Notes: generated from the letters alone by a model not told the origin. Shown: positions 17,926-26,840, counted from the first letter of the stretch. The stretch is 64,000 nt of DNA from Spirochaetota bacterium (GCA_016214035.1 JACRPF010000014.1:1-64000); one strand, 5' to 3'. Numbers and translations: made by a program.

Positions 17926-19275
17926 TTATTTACTTACCAGAATTTCATAGACATTCCGGAAGAGTTCCGGATTGTTGATCGGCTTGATGAGATAGCGTGA
18001 CGCGCCGCTGCGTATCGCCTGGATGACGAGTTCCTTGTTCGCGAATGACGAGAGGAACATGACCGGTGTCGTTTTGAGCGATGCGATGCTTTTCAGCCGC
18101 GTGACGAACTCAAGCCCGTTGCCGTCGGGGAGTTCCACATCGGTGATGATGAGGTCGAACTTTTTGTCATAGGCGAGTGCGAACGCTTCATTGATGGTGC
18201 CTGCGGATGAGACGGCGAGGCCCTGCATCTCAAGATATGTGGTTATCATCGCCCGGGCGGTGGCGTCCTTGTCGACGATGAGCACGGCGTTCTCGCCGAT
18301 GAGCGTGCGGCGTTCCGTCTGCGCCTTGGTGACGGTGAATTTGGTGCCCTTATCGCCGCGCCGGTCGATTACCGAGACGGAATAATTACCCTTGCGTTCC
18401 ACTTTTTTCAGCTGGGTGATGATTTTCATGACATCATCCAGCGAGTGATACTTGCGCTTTTCAGTGCCGGCGACGAGTACGGACAATGTCATGAAGTTGA
18501 AGCGTTTCATCTCGCCGTTTTCACGCGCGGCAATGTGGCCCTGCTTACGGTCGGTTGCCGTGTAAAATCCCTGGCTGGTGTTGTCGAATTCCGTCGTGAC
18601 ATATTTTGATATTTCTGTGGCCGCGGTAAGCGGCGAGAGCGATACGACAGCATCGCCGTCGAGATGTCCGATGAAATCGGTGGTTTCGCTGTATCGTTTA
18701 TGCGCCTGACGCACCAGCTTGACGAGATAGGTGAGGACACGGTCTCCTTCAAAATATCCGTATTTATTGTTGAATGCGTCAAAATCGTTGATCTGGTAAT
18801 AGAGAAACGAGAAATCGCCCGCTTTGACGGCCTTGCGCACCGCCTCGGCAATGCCGCGTTTTCCCGGCAGTCCGGTAATGGGGCTGTGCCCGCGTACAAA
18901 GCTCAGCCATTTTTCAATGACCTTGATGCGTGAGAGCAGTATCTTATAATCGAGCGGTTTTTCGATATAATCGTCGATGGCGTCCTCGTATTGCCTGAGC
19001 GCCGGTATCATGTCCTCGTGCAGCAGCATGAGCATCTTCGGTATGAAGCGCACATCCTTCTCGTTGATGAGCGACGACATGATGGCCGCAAACGAGTCGG
19101 AGTCGTTCGGTCGGTCAACGATGATGATGTCGGGTTTGAAGAGACGGACTTCGGCGACAATGTCCTTTACGCTGAAGATTATCTTGCTCGCATATCCGCG
19201 TTCATCGAGGAATGAGCTTAACGTCTTGTTGGTGCTGTTCTCGGCGCCGATGAGAAGTATTTTGTTGGCGTTCAT
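17926..19275 (-). CDS. REC-GGDEF-like-REC signalling protein with degenerate GGDEF
   Basis: 449 residues. REC1 (1-120) has D54 at the phosphorylation position. A GGDEF-like domain (about 130-310) begins SPITGLPGKRG, as diguanylate cyclases do, but its signature loop is LDGDA at 205-209 instead of GGDEF. REC2 (about 328-449) is complete (DLIITDVELPDGNG; K in YLIKPINNPE). The altered loop makes cyclase activity unlikely, so the domain may bind GTP or a partner as a sensor. GAGG lies upstream, and the start is 6 bases after the ridA stop, which places it third in the nadB-ridA transcript. A PilZ gene lies 0.4 kb downstream. Confidence 0.85.
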   Translation of the reverse strand: MNANKILLIGAENSTNKTLSSFLDERGYASKIIFSVKDIVAEVRLFKPDIIIVDRPNDSDSFAAIMSSLINEKDVRFIPKMLMLLHEDMIPALRQYEDAIDDYIEKPLDYKILLSRIKVIEKWLSFVRGHSPITGLPGKRGIAEAVRKAVKAGDFSFLYYQINDFDAFNNKYGYFEGDRVLTYLVKLVRQAHKRYSETTDFIGHLDGDAVVSLSPLTAATEISKYVTTEFDNTSQGFYTATDRKQGHIAARENGEMKRFNFMTLSVLVAGTEKRKYHSLDDVMKIITQLKKVERKGNYSVSVIDRRGDKGTKFTVTKAQTERRTLIGENAVLIVDKDATARAMITTYLEMQGLAVSSAGTINEAFALAYDKKFDLIITDVELPDGNGLEFVTRLKSIASLKTTPVMFLSSFANKELVIQAIRSGASRYLIKPINNPELFRNVYEILVSK

Positions 19276-19281
19276 GGTTCG

Positions 19282-19650
19282 CTACCTCTGTGCAATGACT
19301 TCGATCTCTACGGGAACGTCCTTCGGCAGACGGGACACCTCGACGGTGGTCCGGGCGGGATATGGTGCGCTGAACGTGCGCGCGTAAACGTCATTCATCG
19401 CCTGAAATGAACCCATGTCTTTCAGATATACTGTCGTCTTAACCACGTCGTTCATTGTAAAGCCCGCGGCTGACAGTATATTTTTGATATTGTCAAACAC
19501 CAGTGTCACCGCAGCGGCTATCTCGGTTTCAACTTTTCCCGATGTCTGATCGAGCGGAATCTGTCCGGAAAGATACAGCGCGGAGCCGATGCGTATCGCG
19601 GGACTATAGGGGCCTATGGCGCCCGGTGTAACGATAGCTTCTTTCGCCAC
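19282..19650 (-). CDS. ridA: RidA-family enamine/imine deaminase
   Basis: 122 residues starting at a GTG (19648-19650) with AAGGAG 6 bases upstream, overlapping the nadB stop. A longer ATG frame would overlap nadB by 50 bases and adds a tail unlike the family. The family motifs are SGQIPLD, the NDVYARTFSAPYPARTTVEVSRLP loop with its conserved Arg, and the terminal EIEVIAQ. RidA hydrolyses reactive 2-aminoacrylate and related imines and forms a cytoplasmic trimer. Placement directly after nadB is notable, because L-aspartate oxidase makes the unstable imine iminoaspartate, which some RidA-type proteins hydrolyse. Confidence 0.93.
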   Translation of the reverse strand: MAKEAIVTPGAIGPYSPAIRIGSALYLSGQIPLDQTSGKVETEIAAAVTLVFDNIKNILSAAGFTMNDVVKTTVYLKDMGSFQAMNDVYARTFSAPYPARTTVEVSRLPKDVPVEIEVIAQR

Positions 19651-19660
19651 AATCTGCTCC

Positions 19661-21172
19661 TTAGTTGAGGCGGTAATGACAGCCGCCGCTGATCTTGTTT
19701 TTATACGCACTTTCCGTGACGATAGATGCTGTTGTTATCGCATTTGTCAACTGAATGAGCGCGCGTGTCCGCCGTTTGGCGGCATAGAACCAGTGCATTG
19801 TTTCGGTAAGATGCGCGATATCTTTCATCGCGCGCGCCAAGTGCCGTTCCTGCCGTACGATGCCCACATAGTTCCACATGATGTTTTTCAGCGTCTGCCA
19901 GTCCTGTGTGATGAGCGTCGGCGGTACATCGGATTCCTGCCCCTGTTCCTGCCATGGGCGCAGCGTTCTGAGCGCCGGCTGTGCCGTATGCAGGCGCGAC
20001 GCGGCGATGTGTTCTGCGATGCGACGTCCGAATACCACGCATTCAAGCAGCGATGTGCTTGCGAGACGGTTCACGCCGTGAAGTCCCGAATACGCCACTT
20101 CGCCGACGGCATAGAGGCCTTCGATGTTCGTTCTGCCGTGAAGGTCTGCCGCAACACCGCCGCAGCTGAAATGATATGCCGGAACGATGGGTACCGGCGT
20201 GGTGAAAATATCTATGCCGATGGAGGCTGTTTTATCCACGATGTGCGGGAAATGCCGTTTCATCTCCGCGGCGCCGATTTTCGTGCAGTCGAGCAGCACA
20301 TGGTCATCACCGCGTTCGGTCATCTCCTGCACGATAGCACGCGATACAATATCGCGCGGCGCAAGCGATCCTGCCGGGTGATATTTCTTCATGAACGCGG
20401 TGCCGTCCATGGCGATGATCTCCGCGCCCTCGCCGCGCAGCGCCTCGGTGAGCAGAAAGTTGGCCGCGTTCGGGTGGCAGAGTGTTGTGGGATGGAATTG
20501 CGTATATTCCATATGCGAGAGCGTGCATCCGGCGCGGGCGGCAAGCGCGTAACCGTCGCCGGTGGCCGAACGAGGGTTCGTGGTATGCGCGTAGATCTGG
20601 CCGATGCCGCCGGTGGCGATGACGACGAAGGCCGCAGCGAACGTCATGATGTCGCTTTCACCGCGTTTCACATAGATGCCGGAGACTCGGTGCTGTTTGA
20701 CGATGACGTCTATGGCAAGCGTGTGATAATGCATGGTGATATTCGGATGCGCATGTGCTGCCGCATACATGGTGCGCATCATGCCTTCGCCGGTTGCGTC
20801 GGTTATGGAAAGGATGCGTCGCTTTGTGTGTGCCGCTTCGCGTGTGTATATGAGCGACCCGTCATCGGTGCGGGCGAACGGCACCTGATATTTATCGATA
20901 AGGAGTTCCTTGACGGCGCGCGGACCTTCGTTTGCCACCACGGCTATTGCATGCGGATTGCCGCTGTTGCTGTTCGCCGCATTGATATCACTGATGAGCT
21001 GCTCGGGACTGTCATCGGGTCCGCAATAAACAATGCCGCCCTGAGCATAGAACGAATTCGCCTCAAGAGGTTCGCTTTCCTTTGTCAGAAGGTCTACGGG
21101 AATTCCCTTGTCGGCTAGTTCAAGCGCCGTTGTCAGACCTGCGATGCCGGAACCGATGATTACTACGTTCAT
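19661..21172 (-). CDS. nadB: L-aspartate oxidase
   Basis: 503-residue flavoprotein catalysing the first step of de novo NAD synthesis, L-aspartate to iminoaspartate. The FAD dinucleotide fold is at the N-terminus (VVIIGSGIAGLTTALELA). The succinate dehydrogenase-like motifs are present: YAQGGI, ATGGIGQIYAHTTNPRSATGDGYALAARAG, the active-site region QFHPTTL, and VAYSGLHGVNRLASTSLLECVVFG. Length is near the family norm of about 530. The partner genes nadA and nadC are not in the window. It is first in a transcript with ridA and a REC-GGDEF-REC gene. AAGGA lies before the ATG. Confidence 0.96.
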   Translation of the reverse strand: MNVVIIGSGIAGLTTALELADKGIPVDLLTKESEPLEANSFYAQGGIVYCGPDDSPEQLISDINAANSNSGNPHAIAVVANEGPRAVKELLIDKYQVPFARTDDGSLIYTREAAHTKRRILSITDATGEGMMRTMYAAAHAHPNITMHYHTLAIDVIVKQHRVSGIYVKRGESDIMTFAAAFVVIATGGIGQIYAHTTNPRSATGDGYALAARAGCTLSHMEYTQFHPTTLCHPNAANFLLTEALRGEGAEIIAMDGTAFMKKYHPAGSLAPRDIVSRAIVQEMTERGDDHVLLDCTKIGAAEMKRHFPHIVDKTASIGIDIFTTPVPIVPAYHFSCGGVAADLHGRTNIEGLYAVGEVAYSGLHGVNRLASTSLLECVVFGRRIAEHIAASRLHTAQPALRTLRPWQEQGQESDVPPTLITQDWQTLKNIMWNYVGIVRQERHLARAMKDIAHLTETMHWFYAAKRRTRALIQLTNAITTASIVTESAYKNKISGGCHYRLN

Positions 21173-21230
21173 GGAGTCCTTATGGTCATAACCGCAGAAT
21201 ATTCGGCGGTGTTTGTTCTCAATATATACG

Positions 21231-21259
21231 AGTATATCCTATCAGACGGTAAGCGTCAA
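21231..21259 (-). promoter_or_regulatory. nadB operon promoter
   Basis: On the minus strand, -35 TTGACG (21254-21259), 17-bp spacer, -10 TATACT (21231-21236). The predicted start near 21224 gives a 50-base leader. No NadR/NrtR operator can be recognised by eye. Confidence 0.65.
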
Positions 21260-21287
21260 CCGCCGGAAAGCCGATCTGTCAAGCCGA

Positions 21288-23282
21288 TCACACAGGACGA
21301 AGCAGAAATATCCTGCACGTATGCGGAGCAACTGATACGTTAAAACTGCCGGAGATTCCGGATAGGTGCAGTCCGCTCCAGTGCTCGGTTGCGTTGAAGG
21401 TCCCGGTGACAGGCAGGTTTACCCTATATTCACGAATGGTGGTCTCGAAATTAAAAACGCCGACGGCATATGTGTTTTTCAGCTTCGTGTTTTTCGCGAA
21501 CCATACCGCAGGGAATTCACGTTCCAGGAAATCCAGCGGGCGTGTTTCAGTGAATGCGTCAGGATCTGCGAGAAGCATCTTCGACAGCGCAGCCCGTTCA
21601 GGGGTAAGCGTACTGAAGCGATCGCTGAGGAGGAGCGCTCCGCCGGTGAGCCACACCGCGGCCGTCCAGAGGTTTACTTCATCTTCGGTGAGTTCATTGT
21701 TGTCGATGCGTGCGATATGCGTGTCCGGGTCGTTGAGCCAGAGCCGTCCATGCAGATACCGGCGGTTGATGACGTTTCTGCAGACATTTGCCACCGTCGG
21801 CGCTTCTTTGTAAATCTTTTCGCCCTTTTCCCAATACGGGGTTATATCGGTTCCTATTCTTGCTCCGTTCACCAATCCTACTTCGGGTCCGAACGGACAG
21901 GTGCAGCCGACGATGAATTTATCGTCGCCGAAACCTCTGCGTATGGCTCCCAGGCCGCGGCGTAGCGCCTGCGCCCGTGTCGCTTTCGGGTCGGCATAAT
22001 GTCCGCCGAGCGATATCACACCGATTTCCTGCACCAGAAAATCGAGTTTCGTATATTCGAATCCCCATGACCTGAGCTGTGCGAAAATAGCAGTCAGCCG
22101 GTCACAGGCGGCGGGTATCGTGCAGTCGAGGAGTGCAACTCTCGACCCGCGCCAATTCATAGCCCACGCAGTCTGACCGCTGCCGTCTTTCACCATCCAT
22201 TCCGGATGTTCGCGATAGAGATGCGACCGTTCCTCAACCATGAACGGCGCAAGCCATACGCCCGGTTTGAACCCGGCCGCTTTTGTCTCCGCGGCGAGTG
22301 ACGCGAGCCCGTGCGGGAACTTTTCATTGCAGGTAAGCCAGTCTCCCAGTGCAGACTGATATCCGTCATCGAGCTGAATGTATTCAAGCGGAAATGCGGT
22401 GCGGTTATCCCTGAGCCAGTGTATATTTTCGAGCATATCGGCTTCGGTGATCTTTTCGAAATAGTAATACCAGCTGCACCATCCCGTGGGCGTGTGATCC
22501 CAGGTGCGCGCATGCATGATGCGTCCCCACGCTGATGCGAATTGTTCCAAGAGGCCGTAGGCGTCATCGGACGCAAAAATGGCAAGCGCTTCCGAACAGA
22601 CAGATTCACCGTGATCGACTGCGATATTATCGCAGCAGGAGATCGCCTCAAGCCGGGATATGCCGTTTTCTTCAAGTTCTACCGCGATGCGGGTAAACTG
22701 ACGTTCCGAACTGATGAAACCCATCAGCGCCGATATTCCGGTTTCGGAATCGCTGATGATAGCCGCATATTCGCCGGAGAACTTGTTCGGAATGTCGTCA
22801 TGATATTCTGCGGGATCAAGTACGGCAAACGGTTTGTACTCAGGATTCAGCTCAAAGTCTTTTTCACCGAATCTGAGCGATGCAGCCGGCGTCGCCATGG
22901 TAAGGCCTTCTTTATGGATGCGAATCCGTCTTCCGGGAATTGACAGCAGATCGGAACCCTGTCCCGCAACGGCGTTGAAATGAAATGCACCGATATGTAC
23001 CCGTGCACGGGTATTGTTGGTCATGGTCGCCGTCAGTGCATGGTCACCGGTAATCGCGCATGTGAGTTCAATGCCGTTTATCTGTGCCGTGATCGTGCCG
23101 TTCGATACATTCCACGTAGATGGTGCAACGGTTTTGCCGTCAATATCTGCGGAAATCATGAGGCTGCATATCAGTGATGACGTTGGAGATTGTTGTGCAA
23201 TGCCGGCAGGCCAGCGGTAGCGTATGCCGCTGTGTTCGTTCAATTCCGGTGTGATGATGGACGGAGAGTTTTGCATGAGCAT
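21288..23282 (-). CDS. GH36 family alpha-galactosidase
   Basis: 664 residues with no signal peptide, so probably cytoplasmic. An N-terminal beta-sandwich (about 1-270) is followed by a (beta/alpha)8 barrel opening with GWCSWYYYFEKIT. The strand YIQLDDGYQ, the catalytic nucleophile D414 in YTKLDFL and the probable acid/base D479 in RIGTDITPYW match GH36 chemistry (retaining hydrolysis of alpha-galactosides such as raffinose or galactomannan side chains). It would complement the GH26 mannanase. It has its own promoter. Other GH36 specificities, such as alpha-N-acetylgalactosaminidase or transferases, are possible. Confidence 0.88.
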   Translation of the reverse strand: MLMQNSPSIITPELNEHSGIRYRWPAGIAQQSPTSSLICSLMISADIDGKTVAPSTWNVSNGTITAQINGIELTCAITGDHALTATMTNNTRARVHIGAFHFNAVAGQGSDLLSIPGRRIRIHKEGLTMATPAASLRFGEKDFELNPEYKPFAVLDPAEYHDDIPNKFSGEYAAIISDSETGISALMGFISSERQFTRIAVELEENGISRLEAISCCDNIAVDHGESVCSEALAIFASDDAYGLLEQFASAWGRIMHARTWDHTPTGWCSWYYYFEKITEADMLENIHWLRDNRTAFPLEYIQLDDGYQSALGDWLTCNEKFPHGLASLAAETKAAGFKPGVWLAPFMVEERSHLYREHPEWMVKDGSGQTAWAMNWRGSRVALLDCTIPAACDRLTAIFAQLRSWGFEYTKLDFLVQEIGVISLGGHYADPKATRAQALRRGLGAIRRGFGDDKFIVGCTCPFGPEVGLVNGARIGTDITPYWEKGEKIYKEAPTVANVCRNVINRRYLHGRLWLNDPDTHIARIDNNELTEDEVNLWTAAVWLTGGALLLSDRFSTLTPERAALSKMLLADPDAFTETRPLDFLEREFPAVWFAKNTKLKNTYAVGVFNFETTIREYRVNLPVTGTFNATEHWSGLHLSGISGSFNVSVAPHTCRIFLLRPV

Positions 23283-23307
23283 ATCGCCTTGGTGAAATAT
23301 GGCCGGC

Positions 23308-23335
23308 AGTATACGATGTTATGACATTACCGCAA
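23308..23335 (-). promoter_or_regulatory. Promoter of GH36 gene
   Basis: On the minus strand, TTGCGG (23330-23335), 16-bp spacer, TATACT (23308-23313). The predicted start near 23301 gives a leader of about 19 bases carrying AAGG. Confidence 0.5.
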
Positions 23336-23346
23336 GTGCGTGATCG

Positions 23347-24294
23347 TCAGCCCGCTTTGCCGCGCTTTATCGGCGTGCGGCCGCCTTTCTGTTCAAAACG
23401 GCGGGCGCATTCACGTCCGAATGCATACGCGTCAGTGTCGCCTATGGAAGTATATTCGTCTTCGAATACGCGAAGCGTTATCTCGTCGATGCTCCGCACC
23501 GAAAAGCGCAGCTCGTCGCCGTTGACGGATGCCCGTCCGGCAAGCGGTGCGTCGAACGGCGGATTGAAATCGTGCATGAATCCTTCCTCGCATCGCGTGG
23601 TGCGGAGTGTCGCCGCATCGGTGACATGTTGCATCGCTGAGATGACGGCGCTGTTTTCCCGGTGCGTAACGCAGCCGAATGCGCTCTGCCTGAGTGCCGG
23701 CAGGATCATTTCTTCGGAGAATGTCTCGGTGATGAGCGCATCGTATGACAGCCGCTTGACGTCGGATTCGGGATAGACGACGGCGGCAAGATCCTTCATG
23801 CCGGTCACGCTGAGAAGTGTCTCCGCGTCGGGCGGAACAATGACGTACGAGAGGTCGCCCCGAATGTGTTTCAGCTGAACGACCTGTCTGAGCGAATACA
23901 CGCCGACAGATGCGCCCGGGGGAAGTTTCGCGAACGGGACTTTGTCGCGCGAGATGAGCACTTCACGGTGCTGCACGCGCCCTACAACGCCGGCAAGCGT
24001 GAGCGGGTAGGGAAGCTCTTCGGGAAGAATTTCGAGCGGCACTACGGCGCAGTCAATCTCTCCCGAGCGTATGGCCGCATCGATGATCGTCGTGTGAAAA
24101 TGAAGATCGATGCTGAAACTGTTGGTGTAGATGTGCGACGCCACCTTCACGAGATCGTCACGGTTTTCGGGCGCTATGGAGCGGGTGAATACCGGAATCG
24201 GGACGATGTGCTCAAGTATCTTCCGGACGTAGTCGCCCTGCCAGGCGAAGAGCCGTCCCTCAAAATGCCCGATGATTATTTCATCATGCGTCAT
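23347..24294 (-). CDS. Degenerate hydroxymethylbilane synthase (HemC) homologue
   Basis: 315 residues, the usual HemC length, with HemC landmarks throughout: AAIRSGEIDCAVVPLEILPEELP (HemC A-x-x-x-G-x-IDxAVHSxKDxP), LPPGASVGVYSLRQVVQLKHIRGDL (HemC LPxGAxVGTSSLRRxxQL), and SAFGCVTHREN. Two essential positions are changed. The catalytic Asp of the KD pair is I89 (with E88 before it), and the Cys that carries the dipyrromethane cofactor is F247 in NPPFDAPLAG. It therefore cannot make hydroxymethylbilane by the known mechanism. No other haem genes are nearby. It follows the PBP gene, with start and stop inside a 7-bp tandem repeat. Function unknown. Confidence 0.75.
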   Translation of the reverse strand: MTHDEIIIGHFEGRLFAWQGDYVRKILEHIVPIPVFTRSIAPENRDDLVKVASHIYTNSFSIDLHFHTTIIDAAIRSGEIDCAVVPLEILPEELPYPLTLAGVVGRVQHREVLISRDKVPFAKLPPGASVGVYSLRQVVQLKHIRGDLSYVIVPPDAETLLSVTGMKDLAAVVYPESDVKRLSYDALITETFSEEMILPALRQSAFGCVTHRENSAVISAMQHVTDAATLRTTRCEEGFMHDFNPPFDAPLAGRASVNGDELRFSVRSIDEITLRVFEDEYTSIGDTDAYAFGRECARRFEQKGGRTPIKRGKAG

Positions 24295-24307
24295 GCGTCA
24301 TGCGTCA
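24287..24307. repeat. Triplicated 7-bp tandem repeat at a gene junction
   Basis: TGCGTCA is repeated three times exactly. On the coding (minus) strand this is TGACGCA three times. The first unit supplies the TGA stop of the PBP gene, and the overlapping ATGACGC supplies the start of the HemC-like gene. Confidence 0.9.
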
Positions 24308-26803
24308 GAATTCGAATTTCAGCGAACGTTTCTTTTCGGTTTTTTTCTTGTATTTTTCAAGCAGTGTGTCGCTCCAGTCCGTCTGTTCCTGTTCCATGCT
24401 GCAGCGTGTGCAGGCGTCAAGCGGCGATGTGTTTCTGATGAAGCATTCGTCGATTATCGTGGCGCATTTCTCCGTGGGGATAAGACCGCTTTTCGCGCAT
24501 ACACGCACACGGATGACGTCCTGCGGCTGCTTGAAATCCATGACCTTGTCTCGTGCCAGCGCGCGCTTCATGAACTCGCCCCAGATGGGTGCCGCTATCT
24601 GGCCGCCCGCGCGGTCCTTGCCGAGCGAGAAATCGTTCTTGTCAAAGCCCATCCAGACGCAGGCGACGAGCTGCGGCGTGTAGCCGATGAACCAGGCGTC
24701 GCGCCAGTCTGTCGTGGTGCCGGTCTTTCCGGCGGCGGGCCGCTTGAAACCGGTCTTGAATATCGATGCTGATGCGGTTCCCGATGCGACAACATCCTTG
24801 AGCATGTCGGTGATAATATACGCCGATTCCGGTTCCACAAGACGTTTGCGTCCGCCTTTGGCGTAATATTTTTTGTGCATTTCCTCTTCAACGTTCTCTA
24901 TCATCTTGTCATTCCGGTCGGCGATATAGCGGATGGCAATCGGATGCACCTCTTCACCGCCGTTGGCGAACACGGCAAATCCGTTGGCAAGTTCAAGCGG
25001 CGTGTAGACGCCGGTGCCGAGCGCGAGCGTAAGATTTTTCGGGAACATGCGCCGTACATCCGCCGCGGTCTCCGCGTTGAGTATCGGTTTGACGAACGAG
25101 ATGAGATTGTCGACGCCGATTGCATCGAGGAGCTTCACGGAGATGACGTTGATGGAATTCTTAAGCGCCGTACGCAGGGGTACCGGTCCGCGGTGGTCGC
25201 CCGAATAATTTTTCGGCACCCACATCTCGCCGTCGCTGATGGGATATGCCACCGGCGCGTCGATGAGTTCCGACGATGCGGTGAACTGCCTGCTCTCAAT
25301 GGCTTTTGCGTAGAGGAACGGCTTGAAGACGCTCCCCGCCTGGCGGTATGCCTGCATAGTCCTGTTGAGCTGATTGTTCGGCGTGAATCCGCTTCCGCCC
25401 ACCATCACCTCGATATAGCCGGTGCGCGGGTCCATCGCGACGATGGCTCCTTCGACCTTTTTGGCAATCTCCTCGTCTTCTTCCTGCATGGCGGCATACA
25501 TGAGCGATGAGACGTCGTTCACGCCCATGATGAGCGATACCTGATATACGGGCAGGAGTACGTCGCTGTTAAGCTTCTGCTGCATGCCCGCGGATATCTT
25601 TGATTCGCCGATATTGAGCGGTATGTTGAATATGGTCGTCAGGAGATCGGCACTATCGAGCGTTTCCATGCCGAATGCGGTGGTGAGCACCGCACTGTAG
25701 CGTGAATAGAATTCGTTCTGCTCGGCAAGGCCGTTCATGAGTGTTTCTTCCGCCGCTTTCTGTTTTCTGAGATTGAGTGTCGTGTACACCTTCATGCCTT
25801 CGTTGCGTACACGTTCGGCGCCGAATTTCGATTCAAGGATCTGCCGGATATATTCCGCGAAATACGGGGCGTTGTTCACCGAGTCCGAGTAAGCCGTCGC
25901 ACCCTGCTTCTTGATGCGGTACTGATACTCAGTCCAGAATGCATTGTAGACTTCATGGCGTTCGCGGTCGTTGATATATCCGAGCTCAGCCATGCGTCTG
26001 AGGACCACGCGGTGGCGCTGCATTGATTTTTTGATGTTGTTTACCGGGGAATATTCATTCGGCGCTTTGGGCAGCGTCGCCAGGAGCGCGCATTCGGCGA
26101 GAGTAAGATCTTTCACGTGTTTGCCGAAATAAAAACGCGAGGCGGCATGGACTCCGTACGCCGAGTGGCCGAAATAGATCTGGTTGAAGTAAAGCGTGAG
26201 GATTTCTTTTTTCGTGTACTTGCGTTCAATCTGAAACGCACACCATGCTTCCTGTATCTTACGATAAAACGTCTTTTTACGCCCGAGAAAGATGTTCCGC
26301 GCGAGCTGCTGCGTGAGCGTACTGCCGCCCTGCCGTTTGCTCAGCGTAATGATATCGATGAACGCCGAACGGAGTATGCCCCAGAAGTCAACGCCGGTAT
26401 GCGTGTAGAAGTTATTGTCCTCCATGGCGATGATGGCGTTAATAAGGTGCGGCGGTATGTCGTCATATTCAATCAGTTCGCGTTTTTCTTCGAATATCTC
26501 GGCGATGACCTCGCTGTTGATATCGAGAATCTTTGTCGGTATCGTCGGTTTATAGTTCTCAAGACGGGCGATATCCGGCTGTGCTCTGAGTGCTGCTACC
26601 AGGAGCCCGAGCGCTATGCCGGCGACGATTGCCCCGACGATAATAGACGTGAAAAAGAAACGTTCTATTTTTTTTACCGTCATCGCGTCATATTTCTTAT
26701 GAAGGTCATGCAGACGCGATGACATCCATTTACCGAAACGTGTGCGGGAAAACCGTTCGGCCAGGTTTCGCAATGTCTGGAATATCGATTTCAGTAGTCG
26801 CAT
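24305..26803 (-). CDS. Class A penicillin-binding protein (PBP1A type)
   Basis: 832 residues. Domain order: cytoplasmic N-terminus, one transmembrane anchor (about 50-72), GT51 glycosyltransferase (about 100-290) with catalytic E128 in AMEDNNFYTHTG and GGSTLTQQLARN, then a transpeptidase domain. The transpeptidase motifs are SVFK (Ser near 491), SIN in KNSINVISV, and KTGTT near 694. It polymerises and cross-links peptidoglycan in the periplasm, as a housekeeping enzyme of PBP1A length (about 800). The -10 box ends only about 10 bases before the ATG and there is no Shine-Dalgarno site, so the transcript should be leaderless or nearly so. It is cotranscribed with the HemC-like gene. Confidence 0.95.
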   Translation of the reverse strand: MRLLKSIFQTLRNLAERFSRTRFGKWMSSRLHDLHKKYDAMTVKKIERFFFTSIIVGAIVAGIALGLLVAALRAQPDIARLENYKPTIPTKILDINSEVIAEIFEEKRELIEYDDIPPHLINAIIAMEDNNFYTHTGVDFWGILRSAFIDIITLSKRQGGSTLTQQLARNIFLGRKKTFYRKIQEAWCAFQIERKYTKKEILTLYFNQIYFGHSAYGVHAASRFYFGKHVKDLTLAECALLATLPKAPNEYSPVNNIKKSMQRHRVVLRRMAELGYINDRERHEVYNAFWTEYQYRIKKQGATAYSDSVNNAPYFAEYIRQILESKFGAERVRNEGMKVYTTLNLRKQKAAEETLMNGLAEQNEFYSRYSAVLTTAFGMETLDSADLLTTIFNIPLNIGESKISAGMQQKLNSDVLLPVYQVSLIMGVNDVSSLMYAAMQEEDEEIAKKVEGAIVAMDPRTGYIEVMVGGSGFTPNNQLNRTMQAYRQAGSVFKPFLYAKAIESRQFTASSELIDAPVAYPISDGEMWVPKNYSGDHRGPVPLRTALKNSINVISVKLLDAIGVDNLISFVKPILNAETAADVRRMFPKNLTLALGTGVYTPLELANGFAVFANGGEEVHPIAIRYIADRNDKMIENVEEEMHKKYYAKGGRKRLVEPESAYIITDMLKDVVASGTASASIFKTGFKRPAAGKTGTTTDWRDAWFIGYTPQLVACVWMGFDKNDFSLGKDRAGGQIAAPIWGEFMKRALARDKVMDFKQPQDVIRVRVCAKSGLIPTEKCATIIDECFIRNTSPLDACTRCSMEQEQTDWSDTLLEKYKKKTEKKRSLKFEF

Positions 26804-26812
26804 AGTGCCGGT

Positions 26813-26840
26813 ATTATATATCGCTGTATCCTGACGTCAA
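26813..26840 (-). promoter_or_regulatory. Promoter of the PBP1A gene (near-leaderless)
   Basis: On the minus strand, TTGACG (26835-26840), 16-bp spacer, perfect TATAAT (26813-26818). The expected start is near 26806, three bases before the ATG at 26803. Confidence 0.7.

Noticed and set aside
19616-21118. 500-codon open frame opposite nadB
   Set aside because: It is fully antisense to nadB, whose motifs and ribosome site are unmistakable; its Arg/His/Cys-rich translation is typical of a shadow frame.
23347-24294. Calling this gene hemC
   Set aside because: Both the cofactor Cys and the catalytic Asp positions are replaced, so assigning the haem pathway activity would be wrong.
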